Source: Saturnia japonica
Taxonomy: Eukaryota > Arthropoda > Insecta > Lepidoptera > Saturniidae
Length of the DNA stretch: 64,000 nucleotides
Assembly: GCA_033032175.1 (NCBI GenBank)
Contig: CM065319.1
Coordinates: 15,783,018-15,847,017 of the forward strand
Reading direction: 5' to 3'
Part shown: piece by piece, positions 20,641 through 31,756 of the stretch
Position numbering within the stretch: position 1 is the stretch's first letter
How the letters are laid out: the number at the start of each line of letters is the position of its first letter
Program-made: the position numbers and the translations under genes
Notes under the pieces: generated by a model
Database searches by the model: none
Told to the model about the DNA's origin: nothing
Seen by the model: the letters and a program-made list of their open reading frames with translations, nothing else

Positions 20641-22097
20641 TTTTTTATAGTAAAGAAATCTTCTACAATATGTAATAACATTCTCAATTCGGTAAGTGAG
20701 TTAAAATTTTCATAAATAATTCCTGTTTTGTCTTTTTCATGATCTTCTGTAAGGTGAAAATTAATTTGTGTTATCTCTCTTTTCTCTAACTCTGTAGTAT
20801 TGTTCTCAGGTCTTGTTAATTCTATCTCTTTTTCTAAAAGCCAATGTGGCCCTTGCCACCATAATTTGTTCATCTGTAAGTCTGTGATTGTACTACCTCT
20901 TGAAGCAACATCAGCTGGGTTATGTTCTGATCTTACATGATGCCAGTTACTGTTGTTTATGTATTCCAAACATTCTACCACTCTGTTTGCGACAAATGTC
21001 TTCCATCTACTTGGATCTCCTAAAAGCCACGCTAGGACAATCTTAAAATCAGTCCACGCAAATACATTTTGTGGCGGGATTCTCATAGCTTGACTTACTT
21101 TATGTAGTAATTTGGCTAATAGTACTGCTCCGTTGAGTTCGAGTCTCGGCAGTGAAATTGTCTTGACAGGAGCTACTTTAGTTCTAGAGACGATAAGGTG
21201 CGTTTTTATATTTCCATCTTTAGTTAGTACACGACGATATACTGCAGCAGCATATGCCTTTATAGAAGCGTCACAGAATCCATGTAACGTAATTCTATCA
21301 TTTTCAGTGTTTATGGTGTTTAACCAACGTTTAATTCTTATTTCCTTAACATTCTCCAAATCATATCTGATGAACTTCCATTTCTTTGCCAGATCTTCGC
21401 TGATTTCTTGGTCCCAAGAAAATCCTTCTAACCATAATTGTTGTACTAAATTTTTTGCTGTTACAATGGTTGGTGCTATCCAACCTAATGGGTCAAATAA
21501 TCTTTGTAAATCTGATAGTATCGTTCTTTTCGTGATATTCGATGACATGGGTTCCAGTTGCAGTTGGTAATTAAACTCATCATCTCCAAAATTCCATGAC
21601 AATCCAAGAGCCTTTATAGTACCATCTAGTTTGAAATCAATATTTGCCTTTGTAGTGACTTTCTCGATGTCTATCGATTTAAGAAACTCGGTGTCATTGG
21701 AGGCCCATTTTTGAAGTTCAAAACCACCTCGTTGCAGTATAATCATGATTTCTTTACTTAGTTGGATCGCCTGTTCAGTGGAATCGCAACCTGATGCCAA
21801 ATCGTCGACATAAAAGTCTTCGCGAATAATTTTGGCAGCTTCAGGATATTGTTCACCCTCGTCATCTGCTAATTGCATCAAAATTCTTATGGCAAGGTAC
21901 GGTGCTGATGCTGTGCCAAACGTAACGGTTTTCAATCTATAGTCCATAATATCTGATGGCCCGGTAGTGGATTTATTTTTGTTACTACCACACCAGAGAA
22001 ATCTGTGATAGTTTATGTCCCTTTTATCTAAAAGAATCATTCCATACATCTTCACAATATCACTTGTGAAACATATTTTATGCATACGCCATCTCAT
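20628..22097 (-). pseudogene. BEL reverse transcriptase and RNase H
   Basis: About 490 codons. Reverse-transcriptase motifs include FGTASAPYLAIRIL and the catalytic FYVDDLASGCDS (YVDD at 21801-21812). An RNase H-like part follows with LHGFCDASIKAYAAAVY, VAPVKTISLPRLELNGAVLL and FAWTDFKIVLAWL, typical of BEL/Pao. It continues the upstream frame past an in-frame TGA at 22107. It ends at a TAG created by a shift in an A-run at about 20640. Confidence 0.92.
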
Positions 22098-22106
22098 TAT
22101 TATGCT

Positions 22107-22967
22107 TCACATATCTTCTTGTAGTGCTGGTCCAGTCATGAGCTCATCATTTAAAGATGTACCATTATCATTCTTGCATGAAGCATCAAACACGACTTTG
22201 ATTTTCATTGTTTCTTTCTCCTTTTTAATAACTGCATGATGCAGTAAGTAAACAGAACGATTTTTTAATTCATCTTTTGGAACTTCTTCCATATGCCCCA
22301 TTGCTAAATACTCTTCCAGCACTTTGTCATATTCTTCTTTTAAATCAGGTGTTTTTTGTAGTTTTTTTTCTTGGTGGTTCAATCGTCTCATCGCTATTTC
22401 TCGTGTATTTCCATTCGGTGTTATTGGATTATTAGTATTGAATGGCAATCTCACGACATATCTTCCACTGCTGGTCCTGGTGTGATTATTTTCATAAAAT
22501 TCTTCACAAAGCCTTTCTTCTCTCGTGTGTTTCCTCTTTGAATCCTGTTCTATCTCCCAAAGTGTTTTTAAGAAATCTTCTGCTATAATCTGATGATGCA
22601 TAACAAGGACGCAATTCGGTTGTTGTATTTTGTTTTCTATTTCCCCGAATAGAATCCAGCCAAGGTTGGTTTTATGTGCACATGGAGAACCTGGCGGACC
22701 TTTGATTATTTCACTTTGTATGATTTGTGCATACACGTCTACACCCAGAAGTAAATCAATTGACCCTGTCGTACAATAATTTGGATCCGCCAGCGCTAGC
22801 CCATCTAGGTGAGGCCACTCTCTTATATTGATTGTATGAGACGGTATTTTGGTACTTAATTGTTTTGACATAACATATGCTTTAATATTCAGACTGAAAA
22901 CTTCGCATCTTGATTCTATGTTAATTCGAACTACTTGTTTGATATCTTGTGTAATTGATTCCCACAC
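22107..22967 (-). pseudogene. BEL protease end and reverse transcriptase start
   Basis: About 286 codons. It contains LLLGVDVYAQI, HKTNLGWILFGEIENK and then LPFNTNNPITPNG, all typical of the BEL protease-to-RT linker. The RT fingers follow with YLAMGHMEEVPKDE, VYLLHHAVIKKE and VVFDASCKN. It is out of frame with the upstream gag-protease segment (shift near 22965). A TGA at its end interrupts the RT just before the motif with the second set of conserved residues. Confidence 0.9.
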
Positions 22968-24057
22968 CGACTACCTTTCCCCTCATTGGATATCGTATGG
23001 TTTTGAGCAATTGTGCAGCTCGTTCACTTATAAAACTTGCTTGCGAGCCTTGATCAATCAAAGCTCGAAGTGTAATATTATAATTATGTTCGCTGCTCAC
23101 GTGTACTAATGCTGTTGCTAATAATGCTGTACTTTGTCTAATTGAGATGTGTGACGCCACCATTGTTGTATCGTTTTCTTCTTCATCTACCTTCTTCACG
23201 CTTGCATGTAAGGCCACTTCGGGTTGGTGTTTATGTTTGCTCTCTATATTGCCCGTAAAATGACTTGTATTATTCTCCTTATTTTCGTGAAGCAAGGAAT
23301 GATGACGCCTTCCGCATAATCGACAGCATGTAGGTATACGACACTGCCTTGCAGAGTGTCCAGATGCAAGGCCGTTAAAACATCGACTGTTTGTTTTAAT
23401 AAATTCACTTCTTTGACTTGGTGTTTGTTTTCCGAATTCCTTACAATGACTCAGTGTGTGGCTTTCTTTACACAGTTGACACCTTTTGCTCTTATCAATG
23501 TTAGTTGCAATGTGAAATGTTTTCTCTTGTAGATAAACAGAACTTGTCTTTGGTTTTGTTGTTTCTGTTAGCTCTAATGTACGGAATCGACATTCAAGGA
23601 ATTTACGAAACATATCTAGCGATGGAAGACTCTCAGAGTCCTGTAGATTGTTGCTGACATGATCTTCCCAGTCTTTATGCGTCTCTGAGTCTAGTTTCTG
23701 TACTACTACGAATATTATAAGTGAATCCCAATTCTCTGTACTAACCTTCATATTGTTGAGATGATGTAAACATTCAAATGTTGTGTCTAGCAAATTCTTT
23801 ATTAAACTTGAACTAAATGTTATCTTCTTTTGTGAAAAGAACCTCTTCATAATGGCGTTGATAGCTATGCGTTTGTTCCCATACCTTCTTTTTAATATGT
23901 CCCATGCTTGATTGTAGTTTGTCTCCGTGACTTGAATGTGTTTAAGAAAGGATGCAGCTTCCCCGGTAAGGCTAGTTTTTAAATAGTGTAGTTTCTGTAC
24001 ATTACTCAAGGATGCGTTGTTATGTACCAGTGTTACAAATAAATCGTGAAACGATAA
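22921..24057 (-). pseudogene. BEL Gag C-terminal part and protease start
   Basis: The open frame reaches up to the edge of the nested gypsy. LHYLKTSLTGEAASFLKHI and AWDILKRRYGN are hallmarks of the BEL Gag (DUF1759). Cys/His-rich knuckles follow (CQLCKESHTLSHC, CFNGLASGHSARQC, CCRLCGRRHHSLLH). The retropepsin start ALIDQGSQASFISE appears near the end with the DQG form common in this group. It is followed by a frameshift. Confidence 0.92.
24054..24057 (+). repeat. Target-site duplication of the gypsy element
   Basis: ATAA directly precedes the left LTR and recurs at 29204-29207 directly after the right LTR. Removing the element plus one copy leaves the surrounding BEL gag frame continuous, which confirms the boundaries. 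Confidence 0.85.
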
Positions 24058-24265
24058 TGTGGCGCCTCATTCGCCACTATTTTTGTACTGGTTGTTTCTA
24101 ATCGTTAATATTAAAAAGTACTTAAGTGATGACATATCAGAGAGACAGATGAAAAATCAGACGGTTGGTTTCACGACACGTTTTGTACTAAAAACTTGTA
24201 TTATAATATTATAAAGTACATGTGCTAAAGCCCTACTGACTAGCGTTATTATTGAACACGCCAAA
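24058..24265 (+). repeat. Gypsy 5-prime LTR
   Basis: 208 bp, starting TGTGGCGCCTCATTCGCC and ending GAACACGCCAAA. The exact right border could be two bases shorter (ending CCA), but the ATAA duplication favours 24265. The start includes an inverted pair, GGCGCC and GGCGAA-type words, next to each other. It should carry the promoter and poly(A) signal of the element; no strong TATA box is evident. Confidence 0.92.
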
Positions 24266-24266
24266 C

Positions 24267-24283
24267 TGGTGACCACCGACGTT
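24267..24283 (+). other. Gypsy primer-binding site, tRNA-Trp type
   Basis: TGGTGACCACCGACGT begins one base after the LTR. The reverse complement of the 3-prime end of eukaryotic tRNA-Trp is TGGTGACCCCGACGTGA (from memory). The match is complete for eight bases and continues after one inserted A. CsRn1-clade elements are known to use this primer. Confidence 0.75.
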
Positions 24284-24926
24284 TGTGACCGATGCTCGAA
24301 CACAATAACAACAATTATATTCAAAATAATATATATTGTAGAACTGTCACAGTCGCAACTAATTGTCAAGGGCTGGCCATGACAACAGCGGCCAAATTTG
24401 CGGAGGACAGGCCTCCATCTGGCATCGCTTTGGTAAATCATAGTGCAGTGTAAGTGCATTGGTGCGTGTTTCCAATATTCTGAGAGTGCATATCAACAAT
24501 CTTTAACCTTATTTTTAATCTCCTTAATAATTCTGTGTACTACCAATTAATATGTTTTTATAAATAATATTGAACGTCAGTTTAATCAAAAAAAAAAAAT
24601 ATTTTGTCATGACTGTATAATGGTTTCCATGTCATCAATAACTATAATTTTAAGGGAGTGCGTTTCCATTTGTATACGACAATTTTGGAATTGTCATTTT
24701 TAAATTAATATTTTAATAGGTCGTTCAATTTTAAATTAAATACTGTATTTTGTATTTAACATTGTTACAAATAGAATAAGACATAATAGCTTAATTTTTG
24801 TGTCTAATATTAATTTTTTTTTTCTCTTTCTTTTATATTTTTTTTTCTGTAAAGCGGTTGAGGTGTCACATTCTCCCCCACGAGAAACTTTTTATATTTT
24901 TGGTCATTTTGGTTTAATCACGGGAT
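24284..24926 (+). other. Gypsy leader region
   Basis: About 640 bases of untranslated sequence between the primer site and the Gag-Pol start. It becomes T-rich at the end (24810-24850). A 100-codon minus frame overlapping the LTR and leader (24157-24459) has no protein features. The packaging signal is presumably here but cannot be recognised by eye. Confidence 0.6.
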
Positions 24927-27900
24927 ATGGCTGATGAGAAGTTTAAAGTGGAAATTGATAAGCTGAAAGAGGAGAATGCTATTTTACAAGCGCGCCTTTC
25001 CAGGGATAATGAATCTCAAATTTTTAAAATTTCAGCGAAAATACCTCCATTTTGGCCTCATCGACCTGAGTATTGGTTTGCTGTAGCGGAGGCTCAATTC
25101 GATATAGCAGGTATAACCACTGATTTCACTAAATTTAACTATATAGTCGCTCATCTTGATGAAAAATATGCTCAAGAAATTGAAGATGTTGTGATTAATC
25201 CTCCACCTACTGGACAACGGTACAGTAAGCTTAAGCATGAGTTGATTAAACGATTATCGGTATCTGAGGAGACATGTATGCGTAAATTATTAGATGGTGA
25301 AGAAATTGGTGACCGAAAACCTTCACAGTTTTGGAGACATCTCCGTTCACTGACAGGATCATCACCTTTAGATGAAAACTTTCTTCGTCAGTTATGGTTG
25401 CGCCGTCTCCCACAACATGTTCAGGCTATTTTGGCATCACATGTTGATCTGCCAATTGACAAGATGACCGATATAGCAGATAAAATTTTAGAAACATATA
25501 ATTATAATGTAATGGCTTGTTCAGCTCCGACATCGTCCAGCTTTTCTTTCAATGAAACAATGGAACAAAGACTTGATGAGCTTACTGAACAAGTTGCTAG
25601 TCTCTCAACTCGCTTGCGTAGTCGTTCTCGTAGCCGAACTATAGAAAAACAGCGGTTGCGTAGGGATAACTCTGTGCAGAATAAGATTTGTTGGTATCAC
25701 CAAAAATTCAACACTAAAGCAACTAAGTGTACCAAACCATGCAATTGGATTCCTTCGGAAAATCCGGATCAACAATTAGTAGAGGCGGCAACTGATTATT
25801 TATCTCTCGGCCGCCGTTTATTTGTTACTAATCGGGTTTCCAAGCGGCAGTATTTAATTGACACCGGCTCAGACTTATGTTGTTTTCCTAAAAAATATTT
25901 AAGAAATCATGTGCAACCAGATGACTACCATCTTGGCGCTGCCAATGGTAGTTCAATTAAAACTTATGGTTGCATTCAACTTCGTTTAGATCTAGGTTTA
26001 AGAAGGATTTTTGATTGGAATTTTGTCATCGCAGATGTTAGTACAGCTATAATAGGCTCTGATTTTCTTAGTTTTTATAACTTATTACCAGATTGCCGAC
26101 ACAAGTGTCTAATTGACGGCCTTACCAAGTTGTCGGTCCGTGCTTCAATTGCACAATCCAAACAAGATAGTGTCAAAGCTGTGTTTTCTGGTAGTTCAAG
26201 TTTTGCTACTATTTTAGCAGAGTTTCCAGAGATAACTCGACCTCCTGGTGTGCCCAGGATTGTAAAGCACAACACGGTGCATTTTATAAAAACCACTGAC
26301 GGACCCCCGGTTTCATGCCGGCCCCGTCGGTTGGCTCCTCAGAAACTCCATGCAGCCAAGCAGGAGTTTGAAGCCATGGTGCGTTGCGGAACAGCCCGAC
26401 CATCTAAAAGTGCTTGGTCATCTCCGTTACATATGACCACCAAAAAAGATAACACCTGGCGTCCATGCGGCGATTATCGCGCTTTGAACGCCAGAACAGT
26501 ACCTGACCGATACCCTGTTCGTCACATTCATGACTTTGCTAATAGTCTCGCTGGTGCTACCGTGTTTAGTACGTGTGACTTGGTAAAAGCATACCATCAG
26601 ATTCCCGTTTTTGATGAGGATATTTTGAAGACCGCCATTATTACTCCGTTTGGCCTCTTCGAATTTCCCTTCATGACCTTTGGTCTTCGTAATGCTGGTC
26701 AAACGTTCCAGCGCTTTATCGATGAGGTCACACGGGGTCTCGATTTTTGTTTTCCATACATAGATGATGTACTCGTCTTTTCTCCAGACGAAGCCAGTCA
26801 CGCAAGACATTTACGCACCCTTTTTAAGCGTTTTCAAGAATATGGTGTTGTTCTCAATCCGTCTAAGTGTATTCTTGGTGTTAGCGAAGTAAAATTTCTA
26901 GGTTACCTGATCAATGCTGAAGGTATAAGTCCTCCTAAGGATCGTGTCCAAAATCTCCTAGATTTCCCTCCACCTGAAACCGTGCAAGGGATGAGGAAGT
27001 TTTTGGGAATGATAAATTTTTATCGCCGTTTCATACCCAAAGCTGCACAGTTTCAAGCGCCATTGATTGAAGTTCTTGTTTCCACGCACAGCAAGGGTGC
27101 TAAACCATACCCCTGGACACTTAAGCTGCGGAAACAGTTTGAAGCCTGCAAAAGGAGCCTTAGTGATGCCACGCTTCTTCAACATCCAATATACGGTGCT
27201 GAACTAGGCCTTTTTACCGATGCCTCTAGCGTTCACATTGGTTCTTGCTTGCAGCAGCGAAGTAAGGGAGAATGGGTCCCGCTTGCTTTCTTCAGTAAGA
27301 AGCTTACCCCAAAACAGTCTCAATGGCCGGCCTATTACAGGGAACTTTTAGCGGTGTACGAAAGTGTACAACACTTTCGACATATTTTGGAGATTCAGCA
27401 TTGTACGATTTTCACTGATCATAAACCACTGTTGTATGCTTTTGTACAACGGAGAGATAAGTTACCTCCATCCCAACTGAACCAATTGTCTTTTATAAGC
27501 CAGTTTACTACTGATATACAACATATTAGAGGAGAAGACAATGTCGTAGCCGACGCTATGTCTCGAATCAGTGCCATCACTCTTGAGCAAGAGTACGAAA
27601 CCCTTGCCAAGTTGCAGGAAGCTGACGAACAGCTAGCAGAACTTATAAGATCTGGTTCGTCTAGTTTGAAGCTAATCACGATTACAGTTCCTGGCACTAG
27701 TATTTCCCTAATATGTGATACTACTACTGACAAACCACGTCCATATGTCCCTCCTAAGTTACGTCGTGTTATTTTTAATAAGTTACACAGTCTTAGCCAT
27801 CCTGGTCCGAATGCTACTGTACGAATAGTTGCGGAACGTTACGTTTGGCCTTCAATAAATAAAGATTGCCGTCAGTGGTCTCGTACGTGTGAGGCTTGCC

Positions 27901-28970
27901 AGAAGAGTAAAGTTTCAAGACACAATTGTGCTCCACTTGGAACTTTTGACACACCATCTGGTCGTTTTCTTCACGTCCATATTGATATAATAGGACCCTT
28001 ACCTGTCTGTGACGACTACCGCTATTGTCTCACAGCCATTGATAGAGTCACCAGATGGCCAGAAGTTTGGCCGATGCGCACCACCACCGCCGAGGAAGTA
28101 GCGGATACTTTCACGAGAGAATGGATACCACGATTTGGTGTTCCCTCTATTATTACGACCGACCGCGGTACACAATTTGAATCCGACCTTTTTCGAAGAC
28201 TTATGTGCAGTTTCGCCACTAAAAGAAATAGAACTACAGCTTACCACCCAGCAGCGAACGGAATGATTGAACGCATCCATCGTCAACTTAAAGCATCATT
28301 AATGTGTCATGGGAGTTCTTGGACAAAAGCTCTTCCATTTGTACTTTTGGGAATGCGTTCAGCTTTTAAAGAAGATATTAAAGCTACTTGTGCAGAAATG
28401 CTTTATGGAGAAACTCTTCGGCTTCCTGGTGAGTTGCTAGCTGATTTTCCTGGAGTGGGTACTTCTGGAGAAGTGTTTGATTTTGTTGTGAAACTACGTC
28501 AACATATGTCGAAAATTCGACCAGTACCAGCGTCACGTCATACGAAGACCGGTTCTTTTATTTTCAAAGATTTAAATACGTGTTCTCATGTGTTCTTGCG
28601 GGATGACGCAGTCCGGCGTCCTTTGCAGCCTCCCTATTCTGGTCCATACCAGGTTATTCAGAGGGCAAGTGATGGAAAGACCCTAACTATTGACTACAAA
28701 GGGAAACATGTGGTTGTAAGCGTAGACCGCGTGAAACCGGCTTTCATTGAGGAATCAGATTCAAGTCCTGTTTCTACGACACCGAGGATACCTCAGTTGT
28801 CGCCAACGTCTTACCGGCAACCTACAACTATCACACCGACTGTGCCTGTACCTACGTCTCACCTGCAATCGACTACTGTCCCACTGCCTGTCGCTGTTCC
28901 TACATGTCAACCTCAGCCATATACCACACGATCAGGCAGACGAGTTAAATTCAAAATTTTTGATGATTAA
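24927..28970 (+). CDS. Gypsy Gag-Pol polyprotein
   Basis: One uninterrupted frame of 1347 codons makes the element's capsid and enzymes as a fusion, with no frameshift between gag and pol. In order: a short N-terminal coiled coil (residues 1-25), a capsid-like region, a CHCC knuckle (Cys255, His258, Cys268, Cys272), an aspartic protease (LIDTGSD, Asp312), a reverse transcriptase (Asp551 of motif A; YIDD 611-614), RNase H (FTDAS, Asp765), and an integrase with a zinc region (His954, His958, Cys988, Cys991) and a catalytic triad (Asp1020, Asp1079, Glu1115; D,D35E spacing). A GPY-type region (YSGPYQV) and a Pro/Thr-rich tail follow. All catalytic residues I can check are present. No envelope gene follows. 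It is probably competent, though activity is inference. Confidence 0.95.
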   Translation: MADEKFKVEIDKLKEENAILQARLSRDNESQIFKISAKIPPFWPHRPEYWFAVAEAQFDIAGITTDFTKFNYIVAHLDEKYAQEIEDVVINPPPTGQRYSKLKHELIKRLSVSEETCMRKLLDGEEIGDRKPSQFWRHLRSLTGSSPLDENFLRQLWLRRLPQHVQAILASHVDLPIDKMTDIADKILETYNYNVMACSAPTSSSFSFNETMEQRLDELTEQVASLSTRLRSRSRSRTIEKQRLRRDNSVQNKICWYHQKFNTKATKCTKPCNWIPSENPDQQLVEAATDYLSLGRRLFVTNRVSKRQYLIDTGSDLCCFPKKYLRNHVQPDDYHLGAANGSSIKTYGCIQLRLDLGLRRIFDWNFVIADVSTAIIGSDFLSFYNLLPDCRHKCLIDGLTKLSVRASIAQSKQDSVKAVFSGSSSFATILAEFPEITRPPGVPRIVKHNTVHFIKTTDGPPVSCRPRRLAPQKLHAAKQEFEAMVRCGTARPSKSAWSSPLHMTTKKDNTWRPCGDYRALNARTVPDRYPVRHIHDFANSLAGATVFSTCDLVKAYHQIPVFDEDILKTAIITPFGLFEFPFMTFGLRNAGQTFQRFIDEVTRGLDFCFPYIDDVLVFSPDEASHARHLRTLFKRFQEYGVVLNPSKCILGVSEVKFLGYLINAEGISPPKDRVQNLLDFPPPETVQGMRKFLGMINFYRRFIPKAAQFQAPLIEVLVSTHSKGAKPYPWTLKLRKQFEACKRSLSDATLLQHPIYGAELGLFTDASSVHIGSCLQQRSKGEWVPLAFFSKKLTPKQSQWPAYYRELLAVYESVQHFRHILEIQHCTIFTDHKPLLYAFVQRRDKLPPSQLNQLSFISQFTTDIQHIRGEDNVVADAMSRISAITLEQEYETLAKLQEADEQLAELIRSGSSSLKLITITVPGTSISLICDTTTDKPRPYVPPKLRRVIFNKLHSLSHPGPNATVRIVAERYVWPSINKDCRQWSRTCEACQKSKVSRHNCAPLGTFDTPSGRFLHVHIDIIGPLPVCDDYRYCLTAIDRVTRWPEVWPMRTTTAEEVADTFTREWIPRFGVPSIITTDRGTQFESDLFRRLMCSFATKRNRTTAYHPAANGMIERIHRQLKASLMCHGSSWTKALPFVLLGMRSAFKEDIKATCAEMLYGETLRLPGELLADFPGVGTSGEVFDFVVKLRQHMSKIRPVPASRHTKTGSFIFKDLNTCSHVFLRDDAVRRPLQPPYSGPYQVIQRASDGKTLTIDYKGKHVVVSVDRVKPAFIEESDSSPVSTTPRIPQLSPTSYRQPTTITPTVPVPTSHLQSTTVPLPVAVPTCQPQPYTTRSGRRVKFKIFDD

Positions 28971-28983
28971 CGCAATGCTCTCC

Positions 28984-28995
28984 TTAGGGGGGTGA
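28984..28995 (+). other. Gypsy polypurine tract
   Basis: TTAGGGGGGTGA directly precedes the right LTR, in the place where plus-strand DNA synthesis is primed. It begins 13 bases after the Gag-Pol stop codon. Confidence 0.8.
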
Positions 28996-29203
28996 TGTGG
29001 CGCCTCATTCGCCACTATTTTTGTACTGGTTGTTTCTAATCGTTAATATTAAAAAGTACTTAAGTGATGACATATCAGAGAGACAGATGAAAAATCAGAC
29101 GGTTGGTTTCACGACACGTTTTGTACTAAAAACTTGTATTATAATATTATAAAGTACATGTGCTAAAGCCCTACTGACTAGCGTTATTATTGAACACGCC
29201 AAA
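28996..29203 (+). repeat. Gypsy 3-prime LTR
   Basis: Base for base the same as 24058-24265 as far as I can read, over 208 positions. Confidence 0.92.
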
Positions 29204-29638
29204 ATAACCATTCTTCATAATTCCCGCTATAAGTCGGTAGTTGTATCTTCGGTAGAACTACCTGTGTACATTGTGACTCATTGGATATGGGTAAGGATTC
29301 GCTGATATTGACTGACAGTGAAGTCAATAAATCTTTCAATTCCGTTTTGAAGCTTTATATAGTTCTTCGTGTTCATAATATTCGTCCTTGGATCACCAAG
29401 GCTAATGTTTACATCAGTATGGCATTAAAGCTTTTTTTTCTTTCGTAGTATTGCGTATTATTTCACCATAGGCTTGCCTATATTCACTCCAATATTCTTC
29501 GACGCATGCTAGACGTGATTCAACGTAATTTCTCGTTAATCTACTTTTCGAACACTTTTTGAAGTTTTCTTGGGTCTTCTTTAACGCACGAGCCACATTT
29601 TCTACAATATTCAACGCTTTTTCCACTTCTGTAGCCAT
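29204..29638 (-). pseudogene. BEL Gag N-terminal part, frameshifted
   Basis: It starts MATEVEKALNIVENVARALK at 29638 and runs through CVEEYWSEYRQAYGEI, typical of BEL Gag N termini. A shift in a run of A near 29425 and further changes break the frame. The correct frame reappears near the gypsy border as LPKIQLPTYSGNYEEWL and is cut there by the insertion; the downstream half resumes at 24053. Confidence 0.85.
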
Positions 29639-29790
29639 TGTAAATCACAAAAAACTTCAATCCTTTGCAAAGTAATGAAATGAATCTATTTAAAACTCCA
29701 ATATTAAGCGTACACAACTTGAGTCATCGACTTCTTATCTCGATCTATTGTTCTCGGACGGCCGATGGGTTAAATCTTCGTCACTGGTAT

Positions 29791-29806
29791 CCGGCTCGAA
29801 GGACCA
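29791..29806 (-). other. BEL primer-binding site, tRNA-Tyr type
   Basis: On the plus strand CCGGCTCGAAGGACCA equals the 3-prime end of eukaryotic tRNA-Tyr with its CCA (from memory), so the element's minus-strand-sense RNA can pair with that tRNA. It lies five bases inside the 5-prime LTR. All 16 bases match. Confidence 0.75.
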
Positions 29807-29811
29807 TAATA

Positions 29812-29926
29812 TGTTGGCGTTAAAGCTTACTTTTACTTGTATCAATAACTTGAAATAAAACGCGTGCACTCTCGTTAATAGTTTATTGGACTCTGGTTAG
29901 ACGACAATACAATTCTTAACTAAACA
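29812..29926 (-). repeat. BEL element 5-prime LTR
   Basis: 115 bp, TGTTGGCG to AACTAAACA on the plus strand, followed by the duplication GGAAT at 29927-29931. Confidence 0.93.
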
Positions 29927-29948
29927 GGAATAATGTGTCATTTTATAC

Positions 29949-31756
29949 GTAAATACTGTGATTTCTTTATTTTTATAGAAAAACGCTATTTTGTTTAATT
30001 TTAATACTTTATCTATACGAAATGCATGAGCGAGACGCATAGTGCGTGTTTTGTGTGAGAGTGAAAGAGAGAACATTAACGCGATCCACGGCCGACGTCA
30101 ACGAAGGCGACCGAGCAAGCGCATGCCGCTGCTATAGGGGAACTGGGGGCATTTTTGGCAATGTGTCCTTTTTAATTATTGCCTTTATTTTTAATTATGT
30201 TATTTTATAATATTACATTGTTTTATTTAAAATAATGTTAAATGTTGTAAGAAAATAATGCATATAATTCAGTTGTTCTCTATCTATAGCATTGTCTAAG
30301 GTATAAAGAGCAGAAAATTCTTGTTCTTCAGAGTTGCTGGTTTGCTCTATAAAATTCCGTAAAGTATTCAATGCGGTTCTTGGCTCTTTGATAGAAACCC
30401 ATGGAGCGCATGTAGTATTTATTGTTCGAGTCTTCTGTCATCTTAATCATACGAATTTACGAATCCCCCATTTATTGAGCTACGCGGTATATTTATGAGA
30501 TAAAAAATAGAACACGTGCAAGGACTTAGATTCGCACAGGTATTAAAATACAAAATACAGTCGTAAAATAATAGTAAAAACCAAGAAATGAACAATAGCG
30601 TCTGAGCAACAATAAATGGATAATATAAATAAGATGACTTGCTTCGCTAAAGTTCAAAGGAAAGCAAAAATAATAAAATTAAACACCTAACTCTAAGCAA
30701 GCAAACACGTGTTAACGTGAGTCATAAATTCGTGATAATCCTATTTATTGTATACTCCTAAATTGATTTCTAAGGAACAATGGTGTATTTTCATTGTCGA
30801 TAAATTCTTATAGTCGGTAACTTATTTTAAAGGAATAAATTAAGTTTATTTGAAGGTATATAAAATAAAGTAATTTTTTGTACCCTTTCTGTTACATTTC
30901 ACTCAGTGCCTTATCTTATCTAAAATGAATGACTATGTTACGTAAATAAATACATTTCTATGTTCATATTACAATTCGTTTTTATTAGTTTAATTGCCAT
31001 AGTTACAAAGAACTAAAAAAAAATTTAGGAAAATAAAATAGGATTTATTAGTCTTATTCGTACTGTTTAAGCATTGTTAGCACGAATACAACCGAGAGTC
31101 CACTTTACCCATCTTCCTCTAATTTTAACGTCATGCGCGCTCTAGCCAATGAGGAAGTAGATAATGACGCTGTAACTCATAATATATTCTCATTTCTTTT
31201 TAACAACAAGAATGGCAATATGGCATATTCATATTCCGTCTCTATTTTCGCGTACTGTGTAACGATGAGCATAATTAGTATGCATAGTTTAGTTCCGCTG
31301 TTTGTTAATGCAATGATGTTAGTGTATGACGCTTCTAAAAATAAAATGTCATTGGAAACGACGACGATTACGATTTACGGCTGAACTAGAATTAGTTTAA
31401 CTAATTATTAGTAACGATATTCGACTATGAAAATTAGTATGTTAGTAATTTCATAATCGATTTACAATATTAATAATTAGTATGTCTTGATTATGTTAAT
31501 CATTTTTGAACCACCACTAATTTGCGCTAGGTGTTACTAGAGATGATCGTTAATATCATAACATCAAGGTTGAGTATGAAAATATCGTTATATTCATATG
31601 ATTAATGTTGGGTACTTATGTTAGGAAGAAAACATCGAACAACGATGTTTCTACATTTGTGTACATCTTATAAAATGGAGTTCCCCGATCCATACGTAGG
31701 CAAAATATAAACAAACTTAAATTTTCGTCAATACAAAAATTTGGTAGAACACTAAA
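29949..31756. other. Flank right of the BEL insertion, no gene seen
   Basis: If the THAP-like exon is real, this is its first intron. A GC-richer patch at 30025-30140 (GCGATCCACGGCCGACGTCAA) stands out in AT-rich surroundings. The plus frame at 31133-31384 is uncharacteristic. Nothing can be assigned. Confidence 0.5.

Larger units (their letters stand above)
24058..29203 (+). mobile_element. CsRn1-type gypsy (Metaviridae) retrotransposon, apparently intact
   Basis: A 5146-bp element with two 208-bp LTRs that I read as identical, a 4-bp duplication, a tRNA-Trp-type primer site, a single uninterrupted Gag-Pol frame and a polypurine tract before the right LTR. The unusual CHCC zinc knuckle (Cys-x2-His-x9-Cys-x3-Cys) and the primer type are established marks of the CsRn1/Kabuki clade. 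It lies opposite in orientation to the BEL element it interrupts. Identical LTRs mean a recent insertion. Confidence 0.93.
19011..29926 (-). mobile_element. BEL/Pao LTR retrotransposon, decayed, carrying a nested gypsy
   Basis: Two 115-bp LTRs (19011-19125 and 29812-29926) with TG and CA ends, a tRNA-type primer site inside the right LTR and a 5-bp flanking duplication define the element. It is transcribed leftwards. Gag, protease, reverse transcriptase, RNase H and integrase regions follow in the order typical of BEL/Pao, but frameshifts, a stop and a 5.1 kb gypsy insertion break it. The LTRs differ at three positions that I can count, so it is older than the gypsy inside it. It cannot make its proteins as it stands. 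Confidence 0.95.

Noticed and set aside
24157..24459. A 100-codon minus frame over the gypsy LTR and leader
   Set aside because: It lies on LTR sequence antisense to the element and has no features.
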